A stretch of DNA of 64,000 bases from OCS155 cluster bacterium AG-422-J23 (GCA_003213625.1 QCMT01000003.1:124001-188000); one strand, 5' to 3'. Positions 45,600 through 58,852 are shown, counted from the stretch's first letter. The notes: generated from the letters alone by a model not told the origin. Translations and numbers: made by a program.

Positions 45600-45628
45600 T
45601 TGTTTACTTAAATATTAAGTACTAATAT
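45600..45628 (+). promoter_or_regulatory. Putative rpoB promoter
   Basis: TTGTTT, 17 bp, TAATAT in the rplL-rpoB gap. A 6-bp inverted repeat (ATATTA / TAATAT) overlaps the -10. No terminator follows rplL, so read-through also feeds rpoBC. Confidence 0.5.
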
Positions 45629-45669
45629 ACTGAATCTTTCGGTAACACATTTAACATTTTTGAGGAGGC

Positions 45670-48600
45670 TTGTTGTCCGCTGTTCAGAATTCTAGGCTTT
45701 CGTTTGCAAAAATTCCCAAAGTTCTAGATATTCCAGATTTATTAATTGTCCAAAAAGATTCGTTTAAATGGTTTATTGAAGAAGGATTAAAAGAAATTTT
45801 AGATGAAATTTCTCCTATTGAAGATTTTTCTGGGAGATTTTCACTTGAATTTTTAAACCATTTCTTTGAAGAACCACTTAAAAGTCTTGACGAATGTAAA
45901 ATAACAGACTCTACTTATTCACAACCCTTATATGTGACTGCACAATTTTTGGATCGTGAAACTGGTCAGATTAAACAACAAACTGTTTTTCTTGGAGATT
46001 TTCCAATAATGTCAGACACAGGAACATTTATTATAAATGGAACTGAAAGGGTAATTGTAAGTCAACTTGTGAGATCACCAGGTGTTTATTTCTCCCAAGA
46101 AATAGATAAAACTTCAGATAAAGAGATATTCATAGGAAAAATGATCCCTGGAAGAGGTGCCTGGCTTGAATTTGATACAGATAAAAGAGACACTGTTGGC
46201 GTAAGAGTTGACAGAAAAAGAAGACAACATATTACTGCTTTCTTAAGAGCTTTAGGAGTCATTGAAACAAAAGAAGAAGCTATTGAACTTTTTGGCGATT
46301 ACCCATCAATTCAAAATACAATTGAAAGGGACCCAGATACTACTTCCGAAGCTGCCTTAATTGATCTTTATAGAAAACTAAGACCTGGTGAGCCAGCTAC
46401 TGTTGAATCTGCAAGAAATCTTGTAAAGCAAATGTTCTACACACCAAAGAGATATGATCTCACAAAAGTTGGTAGGTATAAAGTTGAGCAAAAGCTTGGA
46501 AGAGATTATGGAGAAAAGGATGCTGAAACCTACTCGACTGAGGTTGAAGGTATGTTACAGATCGAAGATATTATCGACACCATCAAATATGTTATAGCTT
46601 TACATGCAGGGGAAGAGTCATTTGAAAACAAACTTGGAAGAACAATTCCTGTAAGGCTTGATGATATTGATCATTTTGGAAATAGAAGAATTAGAACAGT
46701 TGGAGAACTTGTTCAAAATCAAGTTAGAGTTGGCCTAAGTCGATTAGAAAGAGTAGTTAGGGAGAGAATGACTACTCAGGAACCAGAAGCAATAACACCT
46801 CAATCATTAATTAACATAAGACCAATCCAAGCCTCTTTGAAAGAATTCTTTGGTACAAGTCAATTGAGTCAATTTATGGATCAACCTAATCCAATTGCAG
46901 CTTTAACTCACAGAAGAAGGCTTTCAGCTTTGGGTCCAGGTGGGTTATCTAGAGAACGAGCAGGTTTTGAAGTTAGAGATGTTCACCCTTCTCACTATGG
47001 AAGAATGTGTCCTATTGAAACACCTGAAGGACCAAATATTGGGCTTATAGGTACCCTTGCTACATATGGCAGGGTTAACAGATTTGGATTTATCGAAACT
47101 CCTTATTGGAAAGTAGAGAATGGAGTCGTAAAAACTAACAAAGCAGTTTATCTCACTGCTTCTCAAGAAGATGAATATACAATTGCTCAAGCAAATGCTC
47201 CTTTAAATGATGATGGAACTTTCAAAAACAAAAGAGTCTTATCAAGACAAAATGGGGGACAAGTCTCTTTCGTTAGTGACAAAGAAATTGAGTACATGGA
47301 TGTAAGTCCGAAACAAATTTGTTCTGTTACAACTGCATTAATCCCTTTCCTTGAACATGATGATGCAAATAGAGCTTTGATGGGTTCCAATATGCAGAGA
47401 CAAGCCGTGCCATTGGTAACCACAGAGGCACCATATGTTGGAACTGGTATGGAAGAGAACGTTGCACGAGATTCAGGTGAAGCTTTAATATCTCCAATTT
47501 CTGGTGAAGTAATGTCAGTAACTGGTGATGAAATAGTTGTTAAAGAACAAGAGACAAATAAAAAACATACTTTTGAAGTCAGAAAATTTAAAAGATCAAA
47601 TCAAGCTACTTCCGTAAATCAAAAACCATTGGTAAAAACCGGTCTAAAAGTAAAACCAGGTGATGTACTAGCTGATGGTCCAAGCACTCAAGGTGGAGAA
47701 CTTGCATTAGGTAAAAATTTACTAGTTGCATATATGCCATGGGATGGATATAACTTTGAAGATTCAATAGTTATTTCAGAGCGTTTAGTAAAAGAGGACG
47801 TATTAACTTCTGTACATATTGCAGAACATGAAATTGAAGCCAGAGATACAAAACTTGGAGAAGAGGAGATCACTAGGGATATTCCAAACGTAGCAGAAGA
47901 AGTATTGATGGATCTTGATGAAATGGGAATCGTTAGGATTGGTGCAGAAGTAACACCTGGTGATTATTTGGTAGGAAAAGTTACTCCAAAAGGAGAAACA
48001 GAGTTAACTCCTGAAGAAAGACTGTTAAGAGCAATATTCGGTGAAAAAGCAAGAGAAGTGAGAGATACTTCTTTGAGAGTTCCTCATGGTGAAAGAGGAA
48101 AGGTTATCGATGTACAGATATTAAGAAGAGATGATGGAGCAGACCTTCCACCTGGCGTAAATCAAAAAGTAAGAGTCTACGTTGCTATACAAAGAAAAAT
48201 TCAGGTTGGGGACAAGCTTTCAGGACGTCATGGTAACAAAGGAGTAATTTCAAAAATAAATCCAGTAGAAGATATGCCATTTTTAGAAGATGGAACACCT
48301 GTAGATATATTGTTATCACCTTTAGGTGTACCAAGCAGAATGAATCTTGGTCAAATTTTAGAAACACATCTTGGTTGGGCAGCAAACGAAGGTTGGCAAG
48401 ATTTTAAAGGAAAGTCTAAGGCATCAGATGGAGCTAAACCAGGAACCCTAGTGTCAACTCCAGTTTTTGATGGGGCAGATGAAAATGAAATTCATGAAAT
48501 TTTGAGAAATGTAAATCCAAATAGAGATGGTAAATTACTAGTTGATGAAAATGGAAAAGCTGATTTATATGACGGTCGAACTGGTGAAAAGTTTGATTCT

Positions 48601-49062
48601 AAAATCACAGTTGGATACACATATATATTAAAACTTATTCATTTAGTAGATGAAAAGATTCATGCTCGTTCAACTGGGCCTTATTCAATGATTACTCAAC
48701 AACCACTTGGAGGAAAAGCTCAATTTGGAGGTCAAAGATTTGGAGAAATGGAAGTGTGGGCCCTTGAAGCTTATGGAGCAAGTTACGCACTTCAAGAACT
48801 TTTAACAATAAAATCTGACGATACAGTCGGAAGAGTAAAGGTTTACGAATCTATTGTAAAAGGTGACAATATTCCAGAACCAGGAATACCAGAGTCATTT
48901 AAAGTCTTATTAAAAGAGATGCAAAGTTTATGTCTAAATGTTGAAATTCTATCCGCTGGTGAAGAAATTTCTATGAAAGATATCAGTGATGAATATGTCA
49001 AAACAGCTGAAACATTAGGTATCGATATGACAAGACCCGAGGAAGATGAGGCTGAAGTATAA
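45670..49062 (+). CDS. rpoB: DNA-directed RNA polymerase subunit beta
   Basis: 1130 aa. The rifampicin region ([19 protein letters not shown] near residues 400-418) is present, followed by [18 protein letters not shown]. Also present are [10 protein letters not shown] and the C-terminal [20 protein letters not shown] proline stands at the E. coli N518 position. The start is one of two adjacent TTG codons (45670 or 45673) behind GAGGAGG; the second has better spacing. Confidence 0.97.
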   Translation: MLSAVQNSRLSFAKIPKVLDIPDLLIVQKDSFKWFIEEGLKEILDEISPIEDFSGRFSLEFLNHFFEEPLKSLDECKITDSTYSQPLYVTAQFLDRETGQIKQQTVFLGDFPIMSDTGTFIINGTERVIVSQLVRSPGVYFSQEIDKTSDKEIFIGKMIPGRGAWLEFDTDKRDTVGVRVDRKRRQHITAFLRALGVIETKEEAIELFGDYPSIQNTIERDPDTTSEAALIDLYRKLRPGEPATVESARNLVKQMFYTPKRYDLTKVGRYKVEQKLGRDYGEKDAETYSTEVEGMLQIEDIIDTIKYVIALHAGEESFENKLGRTIPVRLDDIDHFGNRRIRTVGELVQNQVRVGLSRLERVVRERMTTQEPEAITPQSLINIRPIQASLKEFFGTSQLSQFMDQPNPIAALTHRRRLSALGPGGLSRERAGFEVRDVHPSHYGRMCPIETPEGPNIGLIGTLATYGRVNRFGFIETPYWKVENGVVKTNKAVYLTASQEDEYTIAQANAPLNDDGTFKNKRVLSRQNGGQVSFVSDKEIEYMDVSPKQICSVTTALIPFLEHDDANRALMGSNMQRQAVPLVTTEAPYVGTGMEENVARDSGEALISPISGEVMSVTGDEIVVKEQETNKKHTFEVRKFKRSNQATSVNQKPLVKTGLKVKPGDVLADGPSTQGGELALGKNLLVAYMPWDGYNFEDSIVISERLVKEDVLTSVHIAEHEIEARDTKLGEEEITRDIPNVAEEVLMDLDEMGIVRIGAEVTPGDYLVGKVTPKGETELTPEERLLRAIFGEKAREVRDTSLRVPHGERGKVIDVQILRRDDGADLPPGVNQKVRVYVAIQRKIQVGDKLSGRHGNKGVISKINPVEDMPFLEDGTPVDILLSPLGVPSRMNLGQILETHLGWAANEGWQDFKGKSKASDGAKPGTLVSTPVFDGADENEIHEILRNVNPNRDGKLLVDENGKADLYDGRTGEKFDSKITVGYTYILKLIHLVDEKIHARSTGPYSMITQQPLGGKAQFGGQRFGEMEVWALEAYGASYALQELLTIKSDDTVGRVKVYESIVKGDNIPEPGIPESFKVLLKEMQSLCLNVEILSAGEEISMKDISDEYVKTAETLGIDMTRPEEDEAEV

Positions 49063-52000
49063 TGGATAAAATTTTTGACGAATTAAGCATTAGTCTTGCA
49101 ACATCTGATCAAATGAGAAGTTGGTCTTTTGGAGAAGTAAAAAAACCTGAAACAATAAATTACAGAACTTTAAAACCTGAAAAAGAAGGTCTTTTTGATG
49201 AAAGAATTTTTGGTCCAACTAAAGATTGGGAATGTTCTTGTGGAAGATATAAAAGAATTCGATATAGAGGTATTGTCTGCGAAAGATGTGGTGTTGAAGT
49301 TACAAGACGTGAAGTTCGCAGAGAAAGAATGGGGCATATAGAGTTAGCTGCACCTGTAACTCATATTTGGTACTTCAAAGGTGTTCCTAGCAGATTAGGT
49401 TACTTTCTTGACATGTCACCAAAAGAATTAGAAAAAGTAATTTACTTTGCAGCTTATCTTGTTGTATCTGTCGACGACAAAAAGAGAACAAAAGATTTAT
49501 CTGAGATTGAAGAAGCTGTTGAAGCAGAAGTAGAAATTGTAGAAGAAGAGTTTACTGAATGGGAAGTTAAAAGACTTAAGCAAATGAAAGTTGAGATTAA
49601 AGCTATGGAGAACGCAAAAGTTCCTGAGGCTGAGATCCAGTTAAGAACTAAAGAGATTGAAAAAGAGATCAAACAAAAGCAAGCAAAATCTGACGCTGAA
49701 ATAAAAGTTATCCAAGAAGCATTTTCTACCTTGAAAACTTTAAAGCCAAAAACCTTAATTGAAAATGATACTCTTTGGCGTGAAATGATTGATAAATATG
49801 ATGAGTATTTTACAGGTGGAATGGGAGCCGAAGCAGTTAGAGAGCTTGTCCAATTAGTAGATCTTAAAGCTGAAATGGAAAAACTTAAAAGTGATCTAGA
49901 TTCAAAATCAGCACAACGTAGACAAAGAGCTATACAAAGAATGAAAGTTATAAAACCTTTCGCTGACGGAAAAAACCCACCTGAAGCAATGATTTTAGAA
50001 GTGATACCAGTTATACCTCCAGAGTTGCGTCCAATGGTTCAACTAGATGGTGGTAGATTTGCTACTTCTGATCTCAACGATTTATATCGAAGATTAATTA
50101 ATCGTAACAACAGATTAAAAAAATTAATTGAACTGGGCGCCCCAGACATAATCATTAGCAACGAAAAAAGAATGCTACAAGAATCTGTTGATGCTCTTTT
50201 TGATAATGGAAGAAGAGGTAGAGCAGTGGCAGGTGCAGGTGGACGAGGTTTGAAGTCACTCTCTGATATGTTGAAAGGGAAGCAAGGAAGATTTAGACAA
50301 AACCTTCTTGGAAAGAGAGTTGATTACTCCGCAAGGTCAGTTATTGTAGTTGGTCCGCATTTAGATTTACAACAATGTGGATTGCCTAAAATGATGGCAC
50401 TTGAGTTATTCAAGCCATTTGTTATGAAAAGGCTAGTTGAACTTGGTCTTGCACAAAATATTAAATCTGCAAAAAGAATGGTTGAAAGATCTCGTGCTCA
50501 AGTATGGGATGTCCTTGCAGAAGTAATTGAAGAGCACCCGGTATTACTAAACAGAGCTCCTACTTTACATAGGCTTGGAATTCAAGCATTTGAGCCAATC
50601 CTTGTAGAAGGTAAAGCTATTCAAGTCCATCCGTTGGTTTGCGAAGCATTTAATGCTGATTTTGATGGTGACCAAATGGCAGTTCATGTTCCTTTATCAG
50701 CTGAAGCTCAAGCAGAAGCCAGAGTTTTAATGCTAGCTACAAATAACGTTTTATCACCAGCTTCGGGAAATCCTATAGTATCTCCAAGCCAAGATATGGT
50801 AATAGGTCTTTATTATATTACAGAGTGTCATGACGAGCTAGATACAGCTGAGTATGCATTTGCTGACTTAAATGAAGCGCAGCTAGCTTATGAAGCAGGT
50901 CATATTTCTTTACAAACACCAATCAAAGTAAGGGTTGGAAATTTAGCTGGATCTGAAGACATATATAATAAGATAAAAAATAGATTTTCTGAACTACTTA
51001 CTCCAGAATATGTTTCTGGTGACACATTAACTAACACAACATTAGGAAGAATGCATTTCAACTCTATATTGCCTGATGACTTTCCATATATTGAGGCATC
51101 AGTAAGAAAACCAGAAATGAAAAAAATCATTTCAGAGGTTATTGAAACATATAACAAAGCTGAATTGAGACAGTTCTTAGATTCAATGAAAAAAGTTGGT
51201 TTTAATTTTGGTGCAAAAGCTGGGTTGTCCGTTGCCATGACAGATGTTAAAACACCACCAACAAAGAATCAAATTCTTGAAAAGTATGAAAATGAAGCCG
51301 AAAAAGTAGAAAAGCTTTATCTTGATGACATTATTACTGAGACCGAGAGAAAACAAAAAATTATCGAAATATGGAATGAAGCTACAGACCAAGTTCAGTA
51401 TGCGATGAGTGCAGAATTAGAATCTGAAAGATTCAATCCTGTTGATATGATGGTTAAATCTGGAGCTCGAGGTAATATGATGCAAGTAAGACAGCTTGCA
51501 GGCATGAGAGGTCTTGTTGCTAATCCAAAAGGTGACATCATTGAAAGGCCAATAAAAAGTAATTTTAGGGAAGGGATGTCTGTTCTTGAGTATTTCATTT
51601 CAACACACGGTGCTAGAAAAGGACTTGCAGATACAGCGTTAAGAACTGCAGACTCTGGTTATTTAACAAGAAGACTAGTTGATGTTGCTGCAGGTATTGT
51701 AGTACAAAATAAGGGTGATGAAAACATTGACTGGCGCGGTACAACCAAATCTACAGTTGATGAAGAAGGAAGACCTAGCAAATATTTACATTCAACATTA
51801 TTTGGAAGAGTGCTTAGCGATGACGTCAAAAAAGATAAAAAAGCAATAGAGTTTGGAGATGGTAAAAAGTTAACTAAAGGTACTTATATTGATGCAGAAG
51901 CTCTAGATGTAATTGGTAAGTCTGGAGTTGAATCAGTAAATGTTCTTACACCTTTCAATTCACTCGATCCTGAATCTATGGATCCACTATGTTATGGTTT

Positions 52001-52985
52001 CAGCCTTGCAACTGGAAAACCTGTTGAAGAAGGTGAAGCTGTTGGAATAATTTCTGCTCAATCAATTGGAGAGCCTGGAACTCAGCTTACAATGAGAACT
52101 TTTCACACTGGTGGTGTTGTTGGTTTGGATATTACCTCTGGTCTCCCAAGAATTGTTGAGCTTTTTGAAGCTAGAACACCAAAAGGTAAATCCGTTTTAT
52201 CACTCATTAATGGAAAGATCAAATCTATTGATCAAACTGAAGAAGGCAACAGAATCCTTATTATTCAAAATGAGAAAGAAGAAATTGAATTATTAGTTTT
52301 GAGAAGACAAACTCTTCTCGTTAATCAAGGAGACAGTGTTGAAGCTGGACAAGCTTTAACAACTGGTCCAAAAGATCCAAAAGAAGTCTTACAAATCAAC
52401 GGAGTTCGCACATGCCAAGAATATTTGGTAGACGAAGTACAAAAAACTTATCGTGATCAAGGAGTTGAAGTTCATGATAAACACGTTGAAATGATTGTAA
52501 GACAAATGTTAAGAAGGGTAAGAATTGTTAGACCTAACGATTCAGACTTCTTACCAAACGAATTGATTGATGCAACTTTATTTAGAACCATCAATCAAGG
52601 ACTTGTAAAAGATGGTAAAACACCTGCCGAAGGTAGACCTGAACTGATGGGTATCACAAAAGCTAGCTTAGCGACAGATTCATGGTTATCAGCAGCATCT
52701 TTTCAAGAAACAACAAGGGTATTAACTGAGGCAGCAATGAAAAAGAGTACTGATGCATTGTCAGGATTAAAAGAGAATGTAATCATAGGTACTTTAATTC
52801 CTGCTGGTACTGGTTCAGAAGCTTATCAAAAATTAGCTCCTACCTTACCGGGCGCTCAAGAGGTATCTGAAATAGGATTTGCGACAGCACCATCAGAATC
52901 AGAAGAATCAGATAACGATGGTCTACCAAATCCAGCACAATGGCTAGCTATGTTAGGCGAAGAGGGAGATGAAGATACAGAGTAA
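49062..52985 (+). CDS. rpoC: DNA-directed RNA polymerase subunit beta' (second zinc site lost)
   Basis: 1307 aa. Catalytic [12 protein letters not shown] is intact. The N-terminal zinc site ([10 protein letters not shown], then CERCGVEV) is complete. A charged coiled-coil insertion near residues 130-210 resembles that of other Actinobacteria. The second zinc site, usually four cysteines, keeps only C977 ([11 protein letters not shown]). The usual DCxT segment reads [10 protein letters not shown] near residue 890, and the LTC/GVC pair reads [13 protein letters not shown]. One-base overlap with rpoB. Confidence 0.97.
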   Translation: MDKIFDELSISLATSDQMRSWSFGEVKKPETINYRTLKPEKEGLFDERIFGPTKDWECSCGRYKRIRYRGIVCERCGVEVTRREVRRERMGHIELAAPVTHIWYFKGVPSRLGYFLDMSPKELEKVIYFAAYLVVSVDDKKRTKDLSEIEEAVEAEVEIVEEEFTEWEVKRLKQMKVEIKAMENAKVPEAEIQLRTKEIEKEIKQKQAKSDAEIKVIQEAFSTLKTLKPKTLIENDTLWREMIDKYDEYFTGGMGAEAVRELVQLVDLKAEMEKLKSDLDSKSAQRRQRAIQRMKVIKPFADGKNPPEAMILEVIPVIPPELRPMVQLDGGRFATSDLNDLYRRLINRNNRLKKLIELGAPDIIISNEKRMLQESVDALFDNGRRGRAVAGAGGRGLKSLSDMLKGKQGRFRQNLLGKRVDYSARSVIVVGPHLDLQQCGLPKMMALELFKPFVMKRLVELGLAQNIKSAKRMVERSRAQVWDVLAEVIEEHPVLLNRAPTLHRLGIQAFEPILVEGKAIQVHPLVCEAFNADFDGDQMAVHVPLSAEAQAEARVLMLATNNVLSPASGNPIVSPSQDMVIGLYYITECHDELDTAEYAFADLNEAQLAYEAGHISLQTPIKVRVGNLAGSEDIYNKIKNRFSELLTPEYVSGDTLTNTTLGRMHFNSILPDDFPYIEASVRKPEMKKIISEVIETYNKAELRQFLDSMKKVGFNFGAKAGLSVAMTDVKTPPTKNQILEKYENEAEKVEKLYLDDIITETERKQKIIEIWNEATDQVQYAMSAELESERFNPVDMMVKSGARGNMMQVRQLAGMRGLVANPKGDIIERPIKSNFREGMSVLEYFISTHGARKGLADTALRTADSGYLTRRLVDVAAGIVVQNKGDENIDWRGTTKSTVDEEGRPSKYLHSTLFGRVLSDDVKKDKKAIEFGDGKKLTKGTYIDAEALDVIGKSGVESVNVLTPFNSLDPESMDPLCYGFSLATGKPVEEGEAVGIISAQSIGEPGTQLTMRTFHTGGVVGLDITSGLPRIVELFEARTPKGKSVLSLINGKIKSIDQTEEGNRILIIQNEKEEIELLVLRRQTLLVNQGDSVEAGQALTTGPKDPKEVLQINGVRTCQEYLVDEVQKTYRDQGVEVHDKHVEMIVRQMLRRVRIVRPNDSDFLPNELIDATLFRTINQGLVKDGKTPAEGRPELMGITKASLATDSWLSAASFQETTRVLTEAAMKKSTDALSGLKENVIIGTLIPAGTGSEAYQKLAPTLPGAQEVSEIGFATAPSESEESDNDGLPNPAQWLAMLGEEGDEDTE

Positions 52986-53003
52986 AAACTTATAAAGAAT
53001 TCA

Positions 53004-53032
53004 TTGTTGTAAGTTCAAATCTGTCATATACT
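53004..53032 (+). promoter_or_regulatory. Promoter of the str operon (rpsL)
   Basis: TTGTTG, 17 bp, TATACT: a good sigma-70-type promoter in the 92-bp rpoC-rpsL gap. Confidence 0.6.
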
Positions 53033-53077
53033 TCTTTTTCGGTAATAAAAAATTAACTTTTTTAGATTGGAATTTTT

Positions 53078-53446
53078 ATGCCTACAACACAGCAACTAGT
53101 TAGAAAAGGACGTAAGTCCAAGGTGATGAAAGAGAAAACACCTGGTCTGAAGGGGTCTCCACAAAGGAGGGGCGTTTGCACGCGTGTATATACAGTTACA
53201 CCAAAAAAACCAAACTCAGCTTTAAGAAAAGTTTGCAGAGTGAGGCTATCAACTGGTACTGAAGTTACAGCATATATTCCAGGAGAAGGACACAATTTAC
53301 AAGAACATTCAATTGTTTTAGTAAGAGGTGGAAGGGTAAAAGATCTTCCTGGTGTTAGATATAAAGTGATTAGGGGTGCTCTAGATACAGCAGGTGTGAC
53401 TGACAGAAAACAAGCAAGATCTAGATATGGAAGTAAGAGAGGCTAA
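53078..53446 (+). CDS. rpsL: Ribosomal protein S12
   Basis: 122 aa. [20 protein letters not shown] carries the unmodified lysine pair of streptomycin-sensitive ribosomes. Only a weak TTGGA precedes the ATG. Confidence 0.97.
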   Translation: MPTTQQLVRKGRKSKVMKEKTPGLKGSPQRRGVCTRVYTVTPKKPNSALRKVCRVRLSTGTEVTAYIPGEGHNLQEHSIVLVRGGRVKDLPGVRYKVIRGALDTAGVTDRKQARSRYGSKRG

Positions 53447-53451
53447 TCATC

Positions 53452-53919
53452 ATGAGAAGAGGACCATCACTTAAAAGAAAGCCTGAAGCAGACCCTCTTT
53501 TCAATAGCGTTCTTGTATCACAATTAACAAATCAAGTTTTATTAGATGGAAAAAAAGACGTTGCACGAAGTATTGTATATAAATCATTAGAACTTGTTGA
53601 AAAACAAGCTGGTGGAGATCCATTGAATGTATTAAAAGCTGCATTTGAAAATGTTAAACCTCAAATTGAAACAAAATCCAGAAGGGTCGGTGGTACTAAC
53701 TATCAAGTTCCGATGGAAGTTCCACATAGAAGAAGTACCACACTTGCAATAAGGTGGATTGTTGATGCTGCTCGAAAAAGAGGAGAAAAGTCAATGTCTG
53801 ATAGATTAGGACGTGAACTTTTGGATGCAAGTAACAATACTGGAGCTGCAGTCAAGAAAAAAGAAGATGTACATAAAATGGCTGAATCGAACAGAGCTTT
53901 CGCTCATTACAGGTGGTAA
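53452..53919 (+). CDS. rpsG: Ribosomal protein S7
   Basis: 155 aa. [19 protein letters not shown], the [12 protein letters not shown] hairpin and the C-terminal [12 protein letters not shown] are conserved. Six bp after rpsL. Confidence 0.97.
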   Translation: MRRGPSLKRKPEADPLFNSVLVSQLTNQVLLDGKKDVARSIVYKSLELVEKQAGGDPLNVLKAAFENVKPQIETKSRRVGGTNYQVPMEVPHRRSTTLAIRWIVDAARKRGEKSMSDRLGRELLDASNNTGAAVKKKEDVHKMAESNRAFAHYRW

Positions 53920-53923
53920 CAAT

Positions 53924-56014
53924 ATGTCAACTAGAACAGTAGATCTCAAAAACCTAAGAAATATTGGAATTATGGCTCATATAGACGCTGGAAAAACTAC
54001 CTTAACAGAGAGAATTTTGTATTACACAGGTAAAACATACAAGATTGGTGAAGTTCATGATGGAGCAGCTGTTATGGACTGGATGGAACAAGAGCAAGAG
54101 CGTGGAATAACTATTACATCTGCTGCAACTACATGTAGCTGGAATGACCACACAATTAATATTATTGATACTCCCGGTCACGTTGATTTTACAGTTGAGG
54201 TTGAAAGGTCTCTTAGAGTATTAGATGGTGCTGTAGCTGTATTTGATGGTGTTGCAGGAGTTGAACCACAGTCAGAGACAGTTTGGAGACAAGCTGACAA
54301 ATATAACGTACCAAGAATTTGTTTTATCAACAAACTTGATAGAACGGGTGCAAACTTTGATGATGACGTACAGTCAATCATCGAAAGACTTGAAGCAAAA
54401 CCAGCTGTTCTTCAAATTCCTATAGGATCTGAAGCAGATTTTGTTGGAGTAATTGATCTTGTTGAAATGAAAGCACACACCTGGACAAAAGATGACGGAT
54501 CTGAATGGGATATTGCAGATATACCAGAGGATCGACTTGAAGAAGCAAATACAAAACGGGCAGAACTTTTGGATGTCGTAGCTGAAGCAGATGATGAAGT
54601 ACTTGAGAAATATCTTGGAGATGAAGAGCTTTCAGTTGCTGAAATTAAAAAAGCAATTAGAACAGGAACTCTTTCAGGATTATTCGTACCAGTTCTTGCA
54701 GGTAGTGCTTTTAAAAACAAAGGTGTACAACTTCTATTGGATGCAGTTGTTGATTATCTTCCCTCACCTCTAGATATAGAACCAGTATCAGGATTTACAC
54801 CTGGTAAAGAAGAAGATGAAATTAGCAGAGAGCATTCTGACGAAGAACCATTTTCTGCACTCGCATTTAAGGTTGTAAGCGATCCACATGTAGGAAAGTT
54901 AACTTATTTTAGGGTTTATTCCGGTACCTTAAATAAAGGTGACAAAGTTGTTAATACGACAACAGGAAAAGACGAAAGACTTGGAAGAATATTGAGAATG
55001 CATTCAAACTCAAGAGAGGACATAGATTTTATTTCTACTGGGGATATTGTTGCAGGAGTTGGTCTTAAAAATGCAAAAACAGGAGATACATTATCTGATT
55101 CAGGAAGCCCTATTCAACTAGAATCAATGACGTTCCCTGAACCTGTTATCTCAGTTGCAATCGAACCAAAATCAAAAGCTGATGAAGAAAAGTTATCAGA
55201 GGGTTTACAAAAGTTAGCTGAAGAAGACCCTACCTTCAAAGTTAACTCTGATGAAGAGACTGGTCAAACAATCATTTCAGGAATGGGAGAATTGCATCTT
55301 GATATTCTTGTAGATCGTCTAAAAAGGGAATTTAAAGTAGAGGCAAATATTGGTAAACCTCAGGTGGCATATAGAGAGGCACTCAAAAAGAAGACTGATA
55401 TTGAGGCAAAATATATTAGACAAAGTGGTGGTCGAGGTCAATATGGACATGTAATTATGGAACTTGAACCTATTGAAGATGGATATGAATTTGTAGATTT
55501 AATTAAAAGTGGAAGAATTCCAAAGGAGTATATTCCATCAGTAAATGCAGGAGTTGAAGCTGCAATGGAATCAGGTGTTCTAGCTGGATATCCGCTTGTA
55601 AATATGAGAGCAACACTAAAAGATGGGACATATCATGATGTTGACTCTTCAGAAATGGCTTTTAAAATCGCAGGGTCCATGGCGTTAAAAGATGGAGCAA
55701 AAAAAGCTGGAGTAAAACTACTGGAGCCTATTATGACTGTAGAAGTAGTAACCCCTGAAGATTTTATGGGAGATGTTGTCGGAGATCTTTCTTCAAGAAG
55801 AGGAAAGATAGCTGAAATGGGACAAAGAGGATCGGCAAAAGTTGTCAGTGCAAAGGTTCCATTATCAGAAATGTTCGGTTACGCAACAGATTTGCGTTCC
55901 AGAACACAAGGCCGTGCAACATTCACGATGCAGTTTGATAGTTATGAGGACGTCCCAGACGCTATAACAAAAGAGATAACTGCAAGTGTTCGTGGAGTAG
56001 AGGTTGAAGTTTAA
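53924..56014 (+). CDS. fusA: Elongation factor G
   Basis: 696 aa from ATG 53924, after AGGTGG; the earlier start at 53813 lies inside rpsG. GTPase motifs [17 protein letters not shown] and NKLDRTGA. Domain IV contains GRGQYGHV. Drives ribosome translocation. Confidence 0.97.
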   Translation: MSTRTVDLKNLRNIGIMAHIDAGKTTLTERILYYTGKTYKIGEVHDGAAVMDWMEQEQERGITITSAATTCSWNDHTINIIDTPGHVDFTVEVERSLRVLDGAVAVFDGVAGVEPQSETVWRQADKYNVPRICFINKLDRTGANFDDDVQSIIERLEAKPAVLQIPIGSEADFVGVIDLVEMKAHTWTKDDGSEWDIADIPEDRLEEANTKRAELLDVVAEADDEVLEKYLGDEELSVAEIKKAIRTGTLSGLFVPVLAGSAFKNKGVQLLLDAVVDYLPSPLDIEPVSGFTPGKEEDEISREHSDEEPFSALAFKVVSDPHVGKLTYFRVYSGTLNKGDKVVNTTTGKDERLGRILRMHSNSREDIDFISTGDIVAGVGLKNAKTGDTLSDSGSPIQLESMTFPEPVISVAIEPKSKADEEKLSEGLQKLAEEDPTFKVNSDEETGQTIISGMGELHLDILVDRLKREFKVEANIGKPQVAYREALKKKTDIEAKYIRQSGGRGQYGHVIMELEPIEDGYEFVDLIKSGRIPKEYIPSVNAGVEAAMESGVLAGYPLVNMRATLKDGTYHDVDSSEMAFKIAGSMALKDGAKKAGVKLLEPIMTVEVVTPEDFMGDVVGDLSSRRGKIAEMGQRGSAKVVSAKVPLSEMFGYATDLRSRTQGRATFTMQFDSYEDVPDAITKEITASVRGVEVEV

Positions 56015-56054
56015 ACTTTGTTTCAGAGTTTAAACTTTTAAAGAAGGAGAAAAT

Positions 56055-57239
56055 ATGTCAAAAGAGAAATTTGACCGAAGCAAGCCTCATGTGAACATTG
56101 GTACAATGGGCCACATTGACCATGGAAAAACAACATTGACGGCCGCAATAACAAAAGTTTTGGCTGATGCTGGTGCGGGTGAGGCAACTGCTTTCGATGA
56201 AATTGATAAAGCACCAGAAGAAAAAGAAAGAGGAATCACCATTCAGATAGCACACGTTGAGTACGAGACAGAAAACCGTCACTATGCTCACGTAGATATG
56301 CCAGGTCACGCAGATTATGTTAAAAACATGATCACTGGTGCTGCCCAGGTTGATGGAGCTATTCTTGTGGTTTCAGCAGCTGATGGACCTATGCCGCAGA
56401 CAAGAGAGCACGTTCTACTTGCGCGACAAGTTGGTGTACCAGCAATTGCTGTTTTCCTCAACAAAGTTGATCAAGTAGACGACGATGAATTATTAGACCT
56501 TGTCGAAATGGAAGTTAGAGAACTTTTAAATGAGTATGATTTCCCTGGAGATGATGTTCCAGTCGTGAAAGGTTCTGCGTTAGCAGCTCTTGAAGGAAAA
56601 GAAGATGGTGTAAATGCTGTTCTTCAATTAATGGAACAGGTTGATTCATATATAGAAGAGCCTGTGAGAGTAGTAGACAAGCCTTTCTTAATGCCAGTTG
56701 AAGACGTCTTTTCAATTACTGGTAGAGGAACAGTGGTTACTGGAAGAATTGAACAAGGTATTGTAAATGTAAACGATGAAGTAGAAATTGTTGGTATTCG
56801 TGAAACTACCAAATCAGTTTGTACTGGTGTTGAAATGTTCAGGAAACTCCTTGATGAGGGTAGAGCTGGAGACAACGTTGGTTTACTTTTAAGAGGTATT
56901 GATAAAGATGATGTGGAAAGAGGACAGGTTATTGCTGTTCCTGGCTCCATAACACCTCATACAAAATTTGAGGCTGAGGTATATGTTCTTACAAAAGAAG
57001 AAGGTGGAAGACACAATCCATTCTTTAAAGGATATAGGCCACAGTTCTATTTTAGAACCACTGATGTTACGGGAGAAGTTTCTCTAGCTGATGGTACTGA
57101 AATGGTCATGCCTGGTGATAATGTTCCAATTTCTGTAGAACTTATATCTCCAATTGCAATGGAAGAGGGCGTAAAATTTGCGATTAGAGAAGGTGGAAGA
57201 ACTGTTGGAGCAGGACAGGTGACAAAAGTTATAGAGTAA
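56055..57239 (+). CDS. tuf: Elongation factor Tu
   Basis: 394 aa. GTPase motifs [21 protein letters not shown] and NKVD, and the C-terminal domain ending in [14 protein letters not shown]. Delivers aminoacyl-tRNA. Strong SD AAGGAG; followed by a terminator. Confidence 0.98.
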   Translation: MSKEKFDRSKPHVNIGTMGHIDHGKTTLTAAITKVLADAGAGEATAFDEIDKAPEEKERGITIQIAHVEYETENRHYAHVDMPGHADYVKNMITGAAQVDGAILVVSAADGPMPQTREHVLLARQVGVPAIAVFLNKVDQVDDDELLDLVEMEVRELLNEYDFPGDDVPVVKGSALAALEGKEDGVNAVLQLMEQVDSYIEEPVRVVDKPFLMPVEDVFSITGRGTVVTGRIEQGIVNVNDEVEIVGIRETTKSVCTGVEMFRKLLDEGRAGDNVGLLLRGIDKDDVERGQVIAVPGSITPHTKFEAEVYVLTKEEGGRHNPFFKGYRPQFYFRTTDVTGEVSLADGTEMVMPGDNVPISVELISPIAMEEGVKFAIREGGRTVGAGQVTKVIE

Positions 57240-57248
57240 TTAAAACTT

Positions 57249-57282
57249 AACCGGGAGTAGAATTCTACTCCCGGTTTTTTTT
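57249..57282 (+). terminator. Rho-independent terminator between tuf and rpsJ
   Basis: A perfect 28-bp palindrome whose arm reads AACCGGGAGTAGAA, followed by an 8-T run. It separates the str operon from the S10 operon; read-through or a promoter I cannot place must supply rpsJ, which begins only 10 bp later. Confidence 0.9.
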
Positions 57283-57291
57283 GGGGAAAAA

Positions 57292-57606
57292 ATGGCAAAG
57301 CAAGAACAGCAGATAAGGATAAAGTTAAAAGCATATGACAATTATGTTGTAGACGAGTCTGCTCGTAAAATTGCCGAAACAGTGATGAAAACACAAGCAA
57401 AAGTGAAAGGACCGATCCCTTTACCTACTCAAATCCATCGTTATTGTGTTATTCGTTCTCCCCATGTAGATAAAAAATCGAGAGAACATTTTGAAATGAG
57501 AATCCATAAAAGATTAATTGATATTGTCGAACCAACACCTAAGACCGTTGATTCTCTTATGAGGTTAGATTTACCAGCTGGTGTAGAAGTTGAGATCAAA
57601 TTATGA
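57292..57606 (+). CDS. rpsJ: Ribosomal protein S10
   Basis: 104 aa. [20 protein letters not shown] and [19 protein letters not shown] are conserved. GGGG precedes the ATG as a weak SD. First gene of the S10 operon and also the NusE transcription factor. Confidence 0.96.
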   Translation: MAKQEQQIRIKLKAYDNYVVDESARKIAETVMKTQAKVKGPIPLPTQIHRYCVIRSPHVDKKSREHFEMRIHKRLIDIVEPTPKTVDSLMRLDLPAGVEVEIKL

Positions 57607-58235
57607 AATCAATTATTGCAAAAAAAGTAGGCATGACCCAGCTATTTGATGAAAATTCAATTTCAATGGGTGTAACTGTGCTTGATGTTTCAGGTTGCAG
57701 AGTGGTTCAAATAAAATCTAACGAGAAAGATGGATACAGTGCCGCACAATTAACTATTGGTTCTGCAAAAAATGTAGCCAAACCTCTTGCAGAACATTAT
57801 AAAAAGTACAATGTTGAACCGGGGGAAGGACTTTTCGAAGTACCTTTTGATGAAGAATCCCCACTTGAATCAGGTAAAGAAGTAAAAATTAATGATTTTT
57901 TTGAAGTTGGTCAAAAAGTAGACATAACCGGATTTTCAAAAGGAAAAGGTTACTCAGGTGTTATGAAAAGACATAATTTTTCAGGACAAAAAGCAAGCCA
58001 TGGTGTTCATAAAGTTCACAGAGCTGGAGGGTCAATTGGTAATGCCTCTTATCCAGGCCATGTATTTAAAGGAACAAAAATGTCAGGAAGAATGGGTAAT
58101 CAGAAAAGAACTATTCAATCAGTAACCGTAGTTGCAATAAATGAAGAAAAAAATTATTTACTTGTGAACGGATCAGTACCAGGCAACAAAGGAAATATCG
58201 TTCAAATCAGCTCAGCTATAAAGGTTTCGTCATGA
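57603..58235 (+). CDS. rplC: Ribosomal protein L3
   Basis: 210 aa. [16 protein letters not shown] at the start and [20 protein letters not shown] in the peptidyl-transferase loop identify L3. 4-bp overlap with rpsJ. Confidence 0.97.
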   Translation: MKSIIAKKVGMTQLFDENSISMGVTVLDVSGCRVVQIKSNEKDGYSAAQLTIGSAKNVAKPLAEHYKKYNVEPGEGLFEVPFDEESPLESGKEVKINDFFEVGQKVDITGFSKGKGYSGVMKRHNFSGQKASHGVHKVHRAGGSIGNASYPGHVFKGTKMSGRMGNQKRTIQSVTVVAINEEKNYLLVNGSVPGNKGNIVQISSAIKVSS

Positions 58236-58852
58236 GTATTAAGTTGAAATCATTTTCTTTAAAAGATAACAAGACCTCAAATAAACAATATGACTTTGAA
58301 CTAAACGAAGAGATGAATACAGGTCTTTTACACCAAGTTACTAAAGCTAACAGAACAAATGCAAGAAATAATACTGCGAGTGTTAAAACAAGATCACAAG
58401 TCTCTGGAACAGGTGCAAAACCTTGGGTACAGAAAGGAACTGGTAGAGCAAGACACGGGTCTTTAAGATCTCCTATTTTTGTAGGTGGAGGAATAGCTCA
58501 CGGTCCAGGCGGAAGAGTGTACAAAGACAGAACACCCAAGAAAATGAAAAAGAAATCATTATATATGTCTGTATCAAACAGAGTATTAGAAGAGTCAGTT
58601 TTTGTTGTAGATGGAGCTGGACTTGATTCACCTTCAACAAAAGCAGCATCAAATGCAATAAAAGAATTATCAATTTCCAAATCCTTTGTTTTTGTTTACG
58701 GAGAAAATGACGATTCCCTTGTAAAGTCATTCAGAAATCTTTCAAATTCAAAGCTTACTTCCGTGACAAAACTTTCAACTTATGATGTTATTTCAAATGA
58801 AGCCTTAGTTTTTAGTGAAAACGCTATAAATACATTTTTGGAGCAAAGATGA
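58232..58852 (+). CDS. rplD: Ribosomal protein L4
   Basis: 206 aa. VKTRSQVSGTGAKPWVQKG and GRARHGSLRSPIFVGGG form the tunnel-lining loop. 4-bp overlap with rplC. Confidence 0.96.
   Translation: MSIKLKSFSLKDNKTSNKQYDFELNEEMNTGLLHQVTKANRTNARNNTASVKTRSQVSGTGAKPWVQKGTGRARHGSLRSPIFVGGGIAHGPGGRVYKDRTPKKMKKKSLYMSVSNRVLEESVFVVDGAGLDSPSTKAASNAIKELSISKSFVFVYGENDDSLVKSFRNLSNSKLTSVTKLSTYDVISNEALVFSENAINTFLEQR

Noticed and set aside
45611-45628. Inverted repeat ATATTA/TAATAT in the rpoB promoter
   Set aside because: Short arms in very AT-rich DNA; likely chance overlap with the -10 box.
46861-46920. Proline at the E. coli N518 position of the RpoB rifampicin region
   Set aside because: This position varies naturally among phyla; D516, H526 and S531 equivalents are kept, so resistance cannot be inferred.
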